NCBI GenBank assembly: GCA_012934845.2 | Contig: WNNJ02003752.1 | Coordinates: 62,001 to 126,000, forward strand | From: Pomphorhynchus laevis | Taxonomy: Eukaryota > Acanthocephala > Palaeacanthocephala > Echinorhynchida > Pomphorhynchidae | Direction: 5' to 3' | Length of the DNA: 64,000 nt | Shown: positions 12,201-21,439 of the stretch, piece after piece | How the letters are laid out: each line of letters opens with the position of its first letter | Position numbering within the stretch: the first letter of the stretch is position 1 | Program-made: the position numbers and the translations under genes | Notes under the pieces: model-generated | What the model saw: only the letters and a program-made list of their open reading frames with translations | What the model was told of the DNA's origin: nothing | The model's database searches: none

Positions 12201-12592
12201 AAATGTTAAATTAGTGATACTTAAGGTAAGCACAAAATTAAGTAAAGAATTGAAGATGCCGAGATATTTTGATTTTAATATGATTTTTTACAATAAAAAC
12301 ATAAAATAAATATTTTTTCGCTATAAATCACAGTAAAGTATAATAGAATGATTACTTTAAATAGCATAGTAATCTACACTTTATCTGTCATAAATTTTTA
12401 AATTTCACATTATTTTTGACCAAAAAACTTCTGTTATTCTACCAGATAAAAATATTTTCATCAATTTTGGTTTGATTATATACTCTTTCATTATATACTG
12501 TTACATTCTCTTGGATTTAAAAATATCAATTTATATAATTGTATTTAGTGAATACAATTCAATAATATTTTTTTTATTTTTAAAAATATCAT
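9259..12592. other. AT-rich DNA, copy A, no gene recognised
   Basis: I find no coding sequence or RNA gene here. There are short AT palindromes near 9,270-9,330, a pair of related blocks near 10,860-10,990 and 11,430-11,560 (both with TTAAGTTCTACACGCTTTCG and a TATA-rich tail), and a G-rich stretch at 11,930-12,030. The paired blocks suggest an old tandem duplication of about 570 bp. Confidence 0.5.
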
Positions 12593-12647
12593 TGACGCCA
12601 GACGCGGAAGACACAGACGCGGAAACCAGACGGCACACATGACTCGT

Positions 12648-12728
12648 GTGTCGTCTGCCAGCCCTCCTCTGCATCTAGTAGTGGGAGGGATCTGGCACTG
12701 AGGAGTCATTGTGATGACGAAACGGTAC
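12648..12728 (+). ncRNA. Type III hammerhead ribozyme (copy A)
   Basis: The full hammerhead core is present. The cleavage triplet GTC is at 12,653-12,655. Stem I is TGCCAG (12,656-12,661) with CTGGCA (12,692-12,697), extended by CCCTCC/GGAGGG across a 2-base bulge. The core CTGAGGA is at 12,698-12,704 (position 7 of the core may be any base). Stem II is GTCAT/ATGAC around the loop TGTG, and CGAAAC is at 12,718-12,723. Stem III is GTGTC (12,648-12,652) with GGTAC (12,724-12,728), including two G-U pairs. Predicted cleavage is after 12,655. It lies in a GC-richer insert (about 12,593-12,765) within AT-rich DNA. Confidence 0.85.
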
Positions 12729-12765
12729 TTGCTACCGTTCTTCTGCGTCTGTCTTCAATAATAAC

Positions 12766-13876
12766 AACAAAATAATTAGTATTTTATTAGAAAGTTTCAT
12801 AATTTACAATAGAATGGCTAAGAAGAAAGATATTTATATTTATATACTCTTTCATTATATACTTTTGCATTCTCTTGGATTTAAAAATATCAATTTATAT
12901 GATAATAATTTGATATTATTAAATTATAATATTGCAAATCACAAGCTAAACCATCATGGAAAACAAGCATATGCATTTCGATGATTCGCAACGAAGCCAT
13001 ATTTGCTAGAAACTGATATTTTAATTGTATTTTAAAAGCAAAATAGTAATATTAACCAGCATTACATTTCTTAACCGTGAATGCAGAATGGTTTGGTAAA
13101 GCTGCATATACCTACATTCTTTATGTGGGCACAGTGATCTTCGTAATTTAACATGACTAATTGCTAGAATTTACCAATGTCATTATTATTACCGATGATA
13201 AATGGCTAAAAAATATTTTTTCTATTGAAAATCTGCGCGAAAAGTGAAATGTCACTTGAGCCATAATAAAATAAAGCTTTATTCGGAATTCGAAAATATA
13301 TTTTTCCAATTAAGTGAGTAATTATTTTTTTGCAAGCAACAATATTCACATTTGCGACGTTCAATTATAAATTTAATTCGCTGAATTTTTTGTGAGTTAC
13401 AATCGACTTCAAAATATATTAATTTTCGTCCAAATTGCAGGTTATTTTACTTTTTCAAAATTGCGCATATGCTCATACAGTTCTGTTTTTGCAGCGTTCA
13501 CAAATCGATTATTTTTAGCATTTGATTTTTTTACGTAACCTCCAGAATAACACTCAAACAACACTCAAACTTTTACGTTGTGTGAAACAGTAGTTCATGA
13601 TGATATCAGCAGCTATTGCAGTATTAGACTGAACCTTTTTTATCGCATAAATTGCCGTTTCTTTGATTCCATTATAAATAAAAATAAATTAAAGAAACAA
13701 ATGGATATTTTAAAAATTTTATTTTGGTATTTTATTTTATTATGCAATCTCCAGAATGACTGTATTTTAAAAAAACATTAAACCGCCTTTTGACGACTCC
13801 ATGGATTTACCTGATATTTGTGGATTTTGCACCAAAGTCAGATAGTCTCAATCTTACTCTATCTATTTATACTGTG
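12766..13876. other. AT-rich DNA, copy A, no gene recognised
   Basis: A block near 12,770-12,900 repeats text found at 11,740-11,800 and 12,480-12,530, including TTACAATAGAATGGCTAAGA and a stretch around CATTCTCTTGGATTTAAAAA. The hammerhead insert therefore sits inside, or next to, a local duplication. The 67-codon frame at 13,578-13,781 does not persist in copy B and looks spurious. Confidence 0.5.
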
Positions 13877-13934
13877 ACCTCTCCCTTCTCCGCTCTGCCT
13901 TACTCAAATCATTTCTATCATATGAAATGAACAT

Positions 13935-14336
13935 ATGGACCATGACGTGTCTATTTTGCGTAAGGTATTATCCCATCTATTGCATGAAGGTGATGAAGAG
14001 TTAGCATCGTCTATACACGTGAAGAAGCTATTTCGGCTTGGTAAAAGAACACAGGAGAAACCAAGACTGTTGAAGGTGATATTGTCCTCTAGTGATCATG
14101 TGCGCATGTTGTTATCACGTGGATATCGTCTTAGGGGGTTGCCATTTCGTATCCTTCGTGATCTTTCGCCAGATGAGCGATTACAATTACGAAAAGCAAA
14201 CATCGAATTGAGACACCGGCTTTCTCAAGGTGAGGCTAATATATGCATACGGGATTTTCGGGTTGTCAAGTGGCGTCCTGTCGTACGTTGGAAACAGTTG
14301 GCTCCTTTAACTGTCGGGACCCCTGTTTCCATGTAA
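13935..14336 (+). CDS. CR1 ORF1, C-terminal part
   Basis: The 133 residues match the conserved end of CR1-type ORF1 proteins: a VKKLFRLGKR start, a KPRLLKVILSS strand, a LRGLPFRILRDLSPDER segment, and a basic end with IRDFRVVKWRPV. This part is thought to act in RNA binding with the esterase or zinc-finger part upstream, which is absent. The true start is unknown; M1 at 13,935 is only the first Met. It overlaps the ORF2 frame by about 94 bases. Confidence 0.75.
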   Translation: MDHDVSILRKVLSHLLHEGDEELASSIHVKKLFRLGKRTQEKPRLLKVILSSSDHVRMLLSRGYRLRGLPFRILRDLSPDERLQLRKANIELRHRLSQGEANICIRDFRVVKWRPVVRWKQLAPLTVGTPVSM

Positions 14337-17225
14337 ATTCAGAGAACACTGACCATTCCTTAGGGTATCTGATTGTATTTGATAGACCGTGCCTTAGTAA
14401 AACCAAAAAGGATTCCAATGCAACTCGTTGCTATTTATCGGTAGGTTATTCAAATTTACGAAGTCTTCCTGCACAACTTATAGAGCTTCGATACCATGTT
14501 GAGGTTAATGCGTATGATATATTCTGTGTTAGTGAGTCATGGCTACATGAACACATCTTGGATGCCACTGTAAATATTCCAGGTTATCGTCTACTTCGAG
14601 GGGACAGGAGGTCCAGTATGCGAGGGGGCGGTGTTGCAGTGTACGTTCGAGACCATTTGCTAATTTCTGGCATCGATCAAGTTTGTGATCCGCAAGGCTC
14701 GTTCGAGAGTATTACCTTTCATATTGGGTATGATCGTGTTGGTATCAGTCTCTGCGTTGTATATCGCTCACCTTCTATGATCACTGATTGTAATCTTCTG
14801 AAGTCAGTATTGCGATCGATAAGTATCAGTTCTCATTTTTTTCTTCTAGGAGACTTCAACCTACCTAGATCAGATTGGCGGCAAACAATATTTGATGATG
14901 GCACCGTCGTAGAAAGAGAAATATCCCACTTCCTCGCTGATGAACTCTTACTAGTACAACACATTCAAGAGCCCACACGATTTTTTTTCCATAATAATGA
15001 TACTATACTTGACTTGGTTTTTTCCAAACGTCTTGAAGACATAGCTCGAGTGGATTATCTTCCACCGATAGGTAACTCTGACCACTGCGTGCTATCACTA
15101 CAGGTCACCCCAAACTTTAAATTCCGCCATTTTACGGCTCCCATCGTAAAACGGGTTTGGTCAAAAGTGCTTGATGAGCAAATTTTATCTTTCTGTCAAC
15201 GTCGTCCACTATCTTTAACAAATACTAAAGAAGTCTCACTAAAAGTGATTGGGGATTACCTTTTAGGTATTTCTGACGTGTTTGCACCAAAGCGTATCAT
15301 CTCGCCAAATACTAAATATCCTGTTTGGTTCGATAAGGACCTGAGATTGATGTTGCGAGTACGAAATCGTCTTTGGAAGTTATCTCGTTCGCTTCCGTAT
15401 TACGCCAACATTTATAGGTATCTTAGGAACGTCTGTACTCGTATGAAAACGTTAAAACGTGATAAATTCGAATCTACAATCATCAAGGAAGTTAATCGCA
15501 ACCCCAAGCTATTTTGGTCATGTGCTCGGCAAAACGGAACGCTCAACTCTGCAATCAAGCATGTGCACTCTGAATGTGGCTTGGTTACAAATGAAACTGA
15601 TATAGCTGAGACCTTCGCATCCTCGTTCTCTTTATCCACTTTACCACATTGCGATTCTCATATGATATGGTACGGGTGCTCTATCCCTCCGCGTAATGAA
15701 TCCCGGCCAATTTGCGTTACTGAAATTCAAGATTATCTCAATAATATTCGTCCTTTTAGCGCAGCTGGCCCCGATGACATCTCCCCATACCTGCTCAAAG
15801 CTTTATCGAGTTACCTGGCACCATTCCTGACTATTATCTTTGATAAAATTCTGGCCACTGGCAGTGTCCCAGAAGATTGGAAAACTGCAACCGTTGTTCC
15901 TATTCCCAAAAATTTTTGCATCATCCTGTGGTGATTATAGGCCAATAAGCTTAACCTCTTCTCTGTGCAAAGTTCTCGAACGCGCCATCAGCACTAGAGT
16001 CTACGATCATCTTGTCTCTCTTGGTATACTATCGTCCGCTCAACATGGTTTTCGTCACTCCCGTTCTTGTTTGACGAACTTGCTTACCGCACGCGAAACT
16101 TGGACCCAGTCGTTAAGTTTTGGTAGCTCACTCGATATAATCTTTATTGATTTTTCGAAAGCCTTCGATCGCGTCCCTCATGATGGGATGATTAGGTTGT
16201 TAGCACACTACGGAGTATCCTCCATGTTATGCAATTGGATTCGTGATTTTTTGGACGGGAGATCATTTCAGGTGAGGGTTGGCAATAGCATGTCTTCTAC
16301 TAGGTTAGTTAAATCCGGAGTTCCGCAAGGTACAGTCCTTGGTCCCTTGCTTTTTATTATATTTCTCAATGATCTTCTGTTACGCATAAACAGTCCCTGC
16401 CTGGCATTCGCAGACGATGTGAAAGTGTGGTGCGATAGCATCTCAGATCCTGATGGCCGGCATCTACAACATGATCTCCAGACAATCTACGACTGGAGCA
16501 GTGCTACCGGTATGACCATAAATGTAGATAAGTGCGTTCATATGAAACTCGGCAAATGTAAATCTGATCATGAATTCTATTTAGGATGTTATAAGCTTCA
16601 CAACATTTCTGTTCATAGAGACCTAGACATTATTTTGAATAACGACCTTAAAACACGACCGAATACCGATTATATCTACGGTAAAGCCATGAAGGCCTTG
16701 TATTGTATTAAGAACACATTTAGTAAGCTGCATCCAAAATTATTTAAGCATCTCTACTGTGCGTTAGTCCGTCCGCATGTGGAATACTGCATCGCATCAA
16801 CTTTTCCATCCACCAAGGCTGAGATGAAAAAGACCGAGTCGATTTTACGTAGAGGAACCAAACTTTGCATTACATCTCTTTATTCTTACAATGAGCGCCT
16901 AGCTTGCTTAAAAATGCCTTCAACGGCCCAGAGGCTACTATATTTAGATCTTGTAGCGATGTGGCATTTGGTTCGTGGAAAAGAGGGGTTCCCATCCAAT
17001 TCGATAAAATTGAGAAATTCGCGTCGCAGAGGTCACTCCCTTACGTTATTTAAATTCCCCCATGGCAAAATAAGGAGTGTGAGTAGGCTTTCCCACCGCG
17101 CATTGAATGTTTGGAATTCGCTGCCTGAAGACGTCGTCAATGCTACTAGCAATAGACACTTCAAGAAGATGCTGCTGAAGTGGATTGTGAACTCTAATTT
17201 GGATTCGTGGATGTATTTTAATTGA
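14243..17225 (+). pseudogene. CR1 ORF2: endonuclease and reverse transcriptase, one frameshift
   Basis: The first frame (14,243-15,934) encodes an APE endonuclease: NLRSLP, FCVSESW (catalytic Glu), VVYRSP, LLGDFNLP, and GNSDHCVL (the SDH active site). It then runs into the RT fingers with AAGPDDISPYLL. The second frame (15,840-17,225) has YRPISL, FIDFSKAFDRVPH, SGVPQGTVLGPLLF, and LAFADDVKVW (FADD, the CR1 variant of YADD), and ends in RALNVWNSLPEDVV. The break lies in the A/T homopolymer near 15,905. I could identify no other lesion, so this copy is young. The first Met of the frame lies inside ORF1. Confidence 0.9.
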
Positions 17226-17299
17226 TATTTTAAAATGTAATTTGTGAACAGTTGAAACAGCCATTTGCGGCTAGTAACTTGTACACTATAATAATAATA

Positions 17300-18545
17300 A
17301 TATTGCCGCTACGACGGTGAGTTGGCGGCGATGGCAATAAAACATAGGTTCAACACTTACGAGAACCATTAGGTATTACATTAAAAAGGGCATAATAACT
17401 GCTTTACAACGAAGTACTAAGCCACAGTTCTGAGCTCGAGTCTTCTTGATACCAAAGAATTCGTACAGGCTGATGTATAACGGGATGATATAGAATTGAT
17501 GCAATACTCCAGATTTCTAGCTTCGTTACATATATCAAGTTCTGAACAAGGAACATGTTTTATGTAAATAATGACATGTGAAGATAGACTTCAAGTCGAT
17601 GCTATATCAGATAACATTGTGCCCTACCCTCTGGATTAAATTTTCTTTTGAATACAATGATATTTAATATCATTTCAAGGTAGTTCCCTTCAGCATACAC
17701 TGGGGTTCATTCTGTGCACAAATGATCGGCAACGTGTTGACAAACTTTGCCCGTAAGGAATGTATATAAGCATAGACTCATATTGATGATATAATCCTGT
17801 CACATTACTCCAAAGCCTTTTTAGACAAAGCAGTCGATAAGCTTTTAGCTCTTTTTAAAAGTAGAAAACTCTCTCTTAATCAAAACAAGTGCATCCTTAG
17901 ACTGTACAGAAATCTTACATTTCTTGGAGGTCACTGATTAAAATCGGGTATTCAGAATACCATTGATGCGTTATCTAGTTACCGCGAGGCTGTAGCGTAT
18001 CTGATGATTCTGAAATTACCGATAAATAGTCACCAGGAGATGCGTTTGAGGGGTCTGATTACCTATTATCTGCCCTTATTTTCCACAGCGCACAATCTCT
18101 TATACCAAGATGATCCTCAACAATTTTGGTTCTTAAAATGGCTCATTTATAAGGAGTCCAAGACGCTTCCTGTACCCTCTAAGGTATCTCACGAAAATAT
18201 CTTTGTGGATGCCGCCCAGTTACAAATCGGGATTATAGATCCTGAAGGGGAATGCTATACGTATGCATTACTATATGGCATTATCATCTTTAAGGCAGAG
18301 TGGTTAGCCGCCTTGTGTAGTCATAAGCTTTACCCAAACGCTAAGATACATACTGATACTATTGGTGTGTATTTCTCTGTTCCCAAAAGGAAAGCGAACA
18401 CGGATCCTATGTGAAACCTTGTCCCGTAAGATTTGTATGTTACTGCTATACAATGGATAACAACATATGAGAACCTAGCCGATAATCTAAATCGCTGGTA
18501 GTATCCCATCTTTTTTCCCAGTCATCACAGCTATATTCCTACGTA
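17300..18545 (+). mobile_element. Fossil reverse transcriptase-RNase H element, unclassified (copy A)
   Basis: Translated pieces show an RT palm with an IDDIIL catalytic motif (about 17,780), a following helix and an N-K-LTFLGG segment, an RT connection region, then an RNase H-like domain (about 18,180-18,420) with FVDAAQ, KAEWLAALC and HTD, and a terminal ENLADNLNRW. The order and the FVDA...AEWLAA...TD spacing recall the hepadnavirus and DIRS-type RT-RNase H more than Ty3/gypsy, but I cannot assign it. It is broken, with several lesions. The longest open part is 18,004-18,414. No integrase, capsid or envelope was recognised near it. Confidence 0.6.
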
Positions 18546-18699
18546 ACTACGTGTCTTCCTATCGATGATATATATGCAGCATCATGCTGGTTATCTCTTC
18601 GACTGATAGTAAAGATGGGATAAGGATCTTTATAAGAAAAAACAGCCATTTCAAGGGGAAAAAGGCATACTAGGTAAGATATATGCCTTACCTAATCGG

Positions 18700-19141
18700 T
18701 AAGGCGTAAACCCACAGATCGAAACAACCTATATTCGAATCTGAAAGTGCAAATAGTGTTCAAAAGGAAACTACAGCGATACAAGCATTATGATGAGTCC
18801 GGCTGTACCATTGCAAAGCAGTAGCGGACGAAACAATACCAATATGTTAGGCTAAAATCTGACATATTTGGTTAAGTTATATGGAGTCGGAATAAGTTAA
18901 ATAATGATACCGTAGCTGGATTCTGCTGCGAAATCATCTTGTTATCCCGCAAATTAACAAATAAATAAAAGTATCCATCAAAAGATTACCAGCACCGATT
19001 CCATGATCTCCTGATCAAATCAGTGATTGATATAAATATTTGAAAGCATCTCGGAAAATGCGGATTCAGAAATGCATAACATTGAAGATTATATATACTG
19101 AAGATATTTTAGCTGTACTAAATGGTTGGCCTTGTCGATAA
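18700..19141 (+). repeat. LTR-like repeat unit 1 downstream of the RT-RNase H fossil (copy A)
   Basis: This shares order and partial sequence with the unit at 19,437-19,700: an AATCTGAAAGTG start, a GAAACTAC box, a near-hammerhead core and a TGACAT segment. Here the core-like parts are TGATGAGTCC (18,791-18,800) and GGACGAAAC (18,826-18,834), joined by a GTACCATTGCA-containing loop. Copy B has the equivalent at 62,083-62,518. Paired repeats after an RT suggest LTRs, or tandem ends like those of Penelope elements. Confidence 0.5.
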
Positions 19142-19143
19142 TG

Positions 19144-19435
19144 TAAGCATAGACTCATATTGATGATATAATCCTGTCACATTACTCCAAAGCCTTTTTA
19201 GACAAAGCAGTCGATAAGCTTTTAGCTCTTTTTAAAAGTAGAAAACTCTCTCTTAATCAAAACAAGTGCATCCTTAGACTGTACAGAAATCTTACATTTC
19301 TTGGAGGTCACTGATTAAAATCGGGTATTCAGAATACTATTGATGCGTTATCTAGTTACCGCGAGGCTGTAGCGTATCTGATGATTCTGAAATTACCGAT
19401 AAATAGTCGCCAGGAGATGCGTTTGAGGGGTCTGA
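19144..19435 (+). repeat. Internal 292-bp duplicate of the RT segment (copy A only)
   Basis: This repeats 17,767-18,059 almost exactly, from TAAGCATAGACTCATATTGA to GAGGGGTCTGA. Copy B has no equivalent: there the two LTR-like units are adjacent. At the only site checked where 17,767-18,059 differs from copy B (TCACC here against TCGCC), the duplicate carries the copy-B base. It therefore predates that change in copy A or came from a copy-B-like source. Confidence 0.85.
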
Positions 19436-19436
19436 A

Positions 19437-19735
19437 AAATAAATCTAGTTTTTTATTTACACTTCCAATCTGAAAGTGTAAATAAAGTTCAAAGTGAAAC
19501 TACGGCGGTACACATTCTTCTGATTAGTCCGGGATGTTCCATTGCATGGCAGTAGCGGACGAAACAATATAAATACGCCAGGTTTAAATATGACATGCTA
19601 TATGTAGCGGTGTTCTGTTCCAAAATCACTGTGTTATCTAGCATAATTGCTGATATGATTGAAATATAGGAAATATATGAGAGAAATGTAGGAAACAATA
19701 ACGATCATATTCAGATCTAAAATATTAACCTTTTA
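19437..19735 (+). repeat. LTR-like repeat unit 2 downstream of the RT-RNase H fossil (copy A)
   Basis: A TTTACACTT...AAGTGTAAA hairpin (19,456-19,483; the left arm carries CTTCC) is followed by the near-hammerhead core CTGATTAGTCC (19,520-19,530) and GGACGAAAC (19,557-19,565). The stem II strands GTCC/GGAC enclose a 26-base loop. The equivalent in copy B is 62,519-62,840. I could not identify a convincing cleavage triplet with stems I and III, so it is listed as a repeat and not as a ribozyme. Confidence 0.5.
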
Positions 19736-20193
19736 TTAGTAATAAATATTTTTAAATTAGATTTTTTAATGAAATTCAAAAGCACAATAACATTTTGATT
19801 CTACTCTGTAACATTACTGGATTTTGTGGATACGCATGGTTTATTATTGGCTTTAAAACTGGTAATCAAATCGATAATGATATTTATACCATCAATATAA
19901 CTTCTGCTTAACATCAAGGTTTACAAAGCAATTATTTTGGACAAAAGACATGTTGCAAGTTTCAAACTCCAAATAATCACATCGCCAATATTGTACTTTT
20001 ATTAGTTATGAATAGACAATAAATGATATACATTGTATTATATACTTTGTAAGATACAGTAGATAAAATTTCATCAGAGGTGAGGTAGAACTGATGAAGT
20101 TTTATTGGACTTAATCTACAACACAAAATAGTTCAATGATAAACAAAGTTATGACAATTACCCCGTCTTAATTTTTGCAAAATATGTTCTTCA
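19736..20193. other. Non-coding DNA next to the gypsy pol end, copy A
   Basis: There is no gene. It is identical by eye to 62,838-63,294. It follows the gypsy pol stop on the minus strand and contains AATAAAACTTCATCAG on that strand, so it may include the 3' LTR of that gypsy element. LTR ends could not be defined. Confidence 0.4.
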
Positions 20194-21433
20194 TCAGACA
20201 TAGTCACCGAGATACCTTGGCCTTCTCAGTCTTTTATTGAGATCGTACTCATTGCTTGTATCCTCGTTGTTTGAGAATGTTGAAGATTCCACCTAGGTGG
20301 GCCCTGAAACTGGCTCAACATCTGTCATTAAGGGATAAAATTCAGATTCGCCTCTGGGGTACCTTGGCTATCTCGGGATTAATCTTCTTTTCTAGAGGAC
20401 GTCCCCCTGTGCAAAGACTAAGGTTATTAACAGACTTACTCGGCAACGGACCCTTGAAATCGATACATAGACTCTTGAAAGGCCTTGTAGCGCGGATAAC
20501 GTGATGTTGAACAGACAGAAATCTAGGCTTACATCGGTTAAATGCTGAGCAAGTGTTGACGAATCTCTTTACGTCTTCGATTGAGAAGGGCAAATTTGTA
20601 GATCGAACATAATGGGCGAGTCGGCGTATTCCGGGATGACACAATTTATCGTGGATTTGGCGAAACTCGTTTACTGAATGAGTGGATGCACACATGCGTG
20701 AAAGTGCATCAGCTGAGCAATTTTGATTACCAGGCTTATATGATATGGAAAAGTCATAACAAGTAAGTTCAGGTTTCCATCGTTCGATTTTCTCATTCTT
20801 TATCTTGTTTCGGCGCGCAGGCTGGAAAATGAAGCTTACTAACTTCTGGTCCGTGAGAATTAAGAAATGTCTGCCAATCAGAAAATGACGCCATTTCTTG
20901 AGTGCTTCCACAATTGCATGAGCTTCTTTCTCGACTGAAGAGTACTTTCGCTCACTCTTAGACAAGGTTCTTGAGAAAAATGCGATGGGTCCCCCATCTC
21001 CGTTTAAAGTTGTCGCAATGCAAACATCTGAAGCATCCGTTTCAACAGTGAGTGTTTTCGTGTCATCAATATAGTAGAAAGCGGCCTTCGCGATATCTTG
21101 TTCCAATTCTTCGAAATGTACAGCAGCTACAGTAGACATTGGAAATCGTACCACATCCTTGAGAGGGGCAATCTTGCTTAAAAATTTTGGAATCCATGAA
21201 GAGTAATAGGCAAAAAGTCCAAGAGCCCGTTTTAATGATATTAAATTAGACGGAAGAGGTAAGTCGCGAAGAGCTGTCAAACGATCAGGATCTGGCTGTA
21301 GTTTTCCTTGGGATACTTGATAACCGAGAATTTTTATATTCGTTTTACAGAATTCGCATGTGTCAGGATTATAAGTTAATCCAATCAGTTTAGCCATCTC
21401 GTCAAATTTCGCCAAATTCTCATCATGCTCCAC
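20194..21433 (-). mobile_element. Ty3/gypsy pol fragment, interrupted by LINE A DNA (copy A)
   Basis: Read on the minus strand, 21,433 to 20,426 encodes the RT end (a KILGYQVSQGKLQ strand and LKRALGLFAYYSSWIPKF), an RNase H (VETDASDVCIA, FFSRTLSKSERKY, ADALSR) and the integrase zinc-binding start (HDKLCHPGIRRL ... CSAFNRCK), ending at CIDFKGPLPSKS. The core of the integrase is missing. Instead a 130-bp LINE A piece (20,293-20,425) lies between it and the last codons of pol (20,194-20,294). The element is broken. Copy B retains the integrase end at 63,295-64,000. Confidence 0.88.
20293..20425 (+). mobile_element. LINE A fragment inside gypsy pol
   Basis: 133 bases are nearly identical to 22,517-22,650 of LINE A copy 2, covering the RALKLAQHLSL to RGRPPVQRLR part of ORF2. 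It is truncated at both ends, so simple target-primed insertion does not explain it; there is no 3' tail. It shares a few bases (CCT, AGG) with the flank at 20,293. Confidence 0.88.
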
Positions 21434-21439
21434 ATTTGT

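Larger units (their letters stand above)
13877..17299 (+). mobile_element. CR1-clade LINE, nearly complete
   Basis: The element interrupts the segmental duplication: copies A and B agree up to 13,876/57,060 and again from 17,300/60,674. It has the CR1 layout of an ORF1 C-terminal region, an APE-type endonuclease and an RT with FADD, and it ends in a short ATA microsatellite as CR1 elements do. The 5' end of ORF1 is missing, so it is 5'-truncated. Copy B has 3.6 kb of unrelated DNA in place of this element, so its arrival went with a deletion here, or copy B changed independently. Confidence 0.9.
4805..20294. repeat. Segmental duplication, copy A
   Basis: This block matches 47,857-63,395 in the same orientation, apart from a non-homologous middle (13,877-17,299 here against 57,061-60,673 there). 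The coordinate offset runs from 43,052 at the left edge to 43,162 after a 110-bp difference, 43,175 around 8-10 kb, 43,184 at 13.8 kb and 43,101 near the right edge. By eye the aligned parts differ only at scattered bases and small indels, so the duplication looks recent. Copy A additionally carries a 292-bp internal duplication at 19,144-19,435. Confidence 0.93.
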
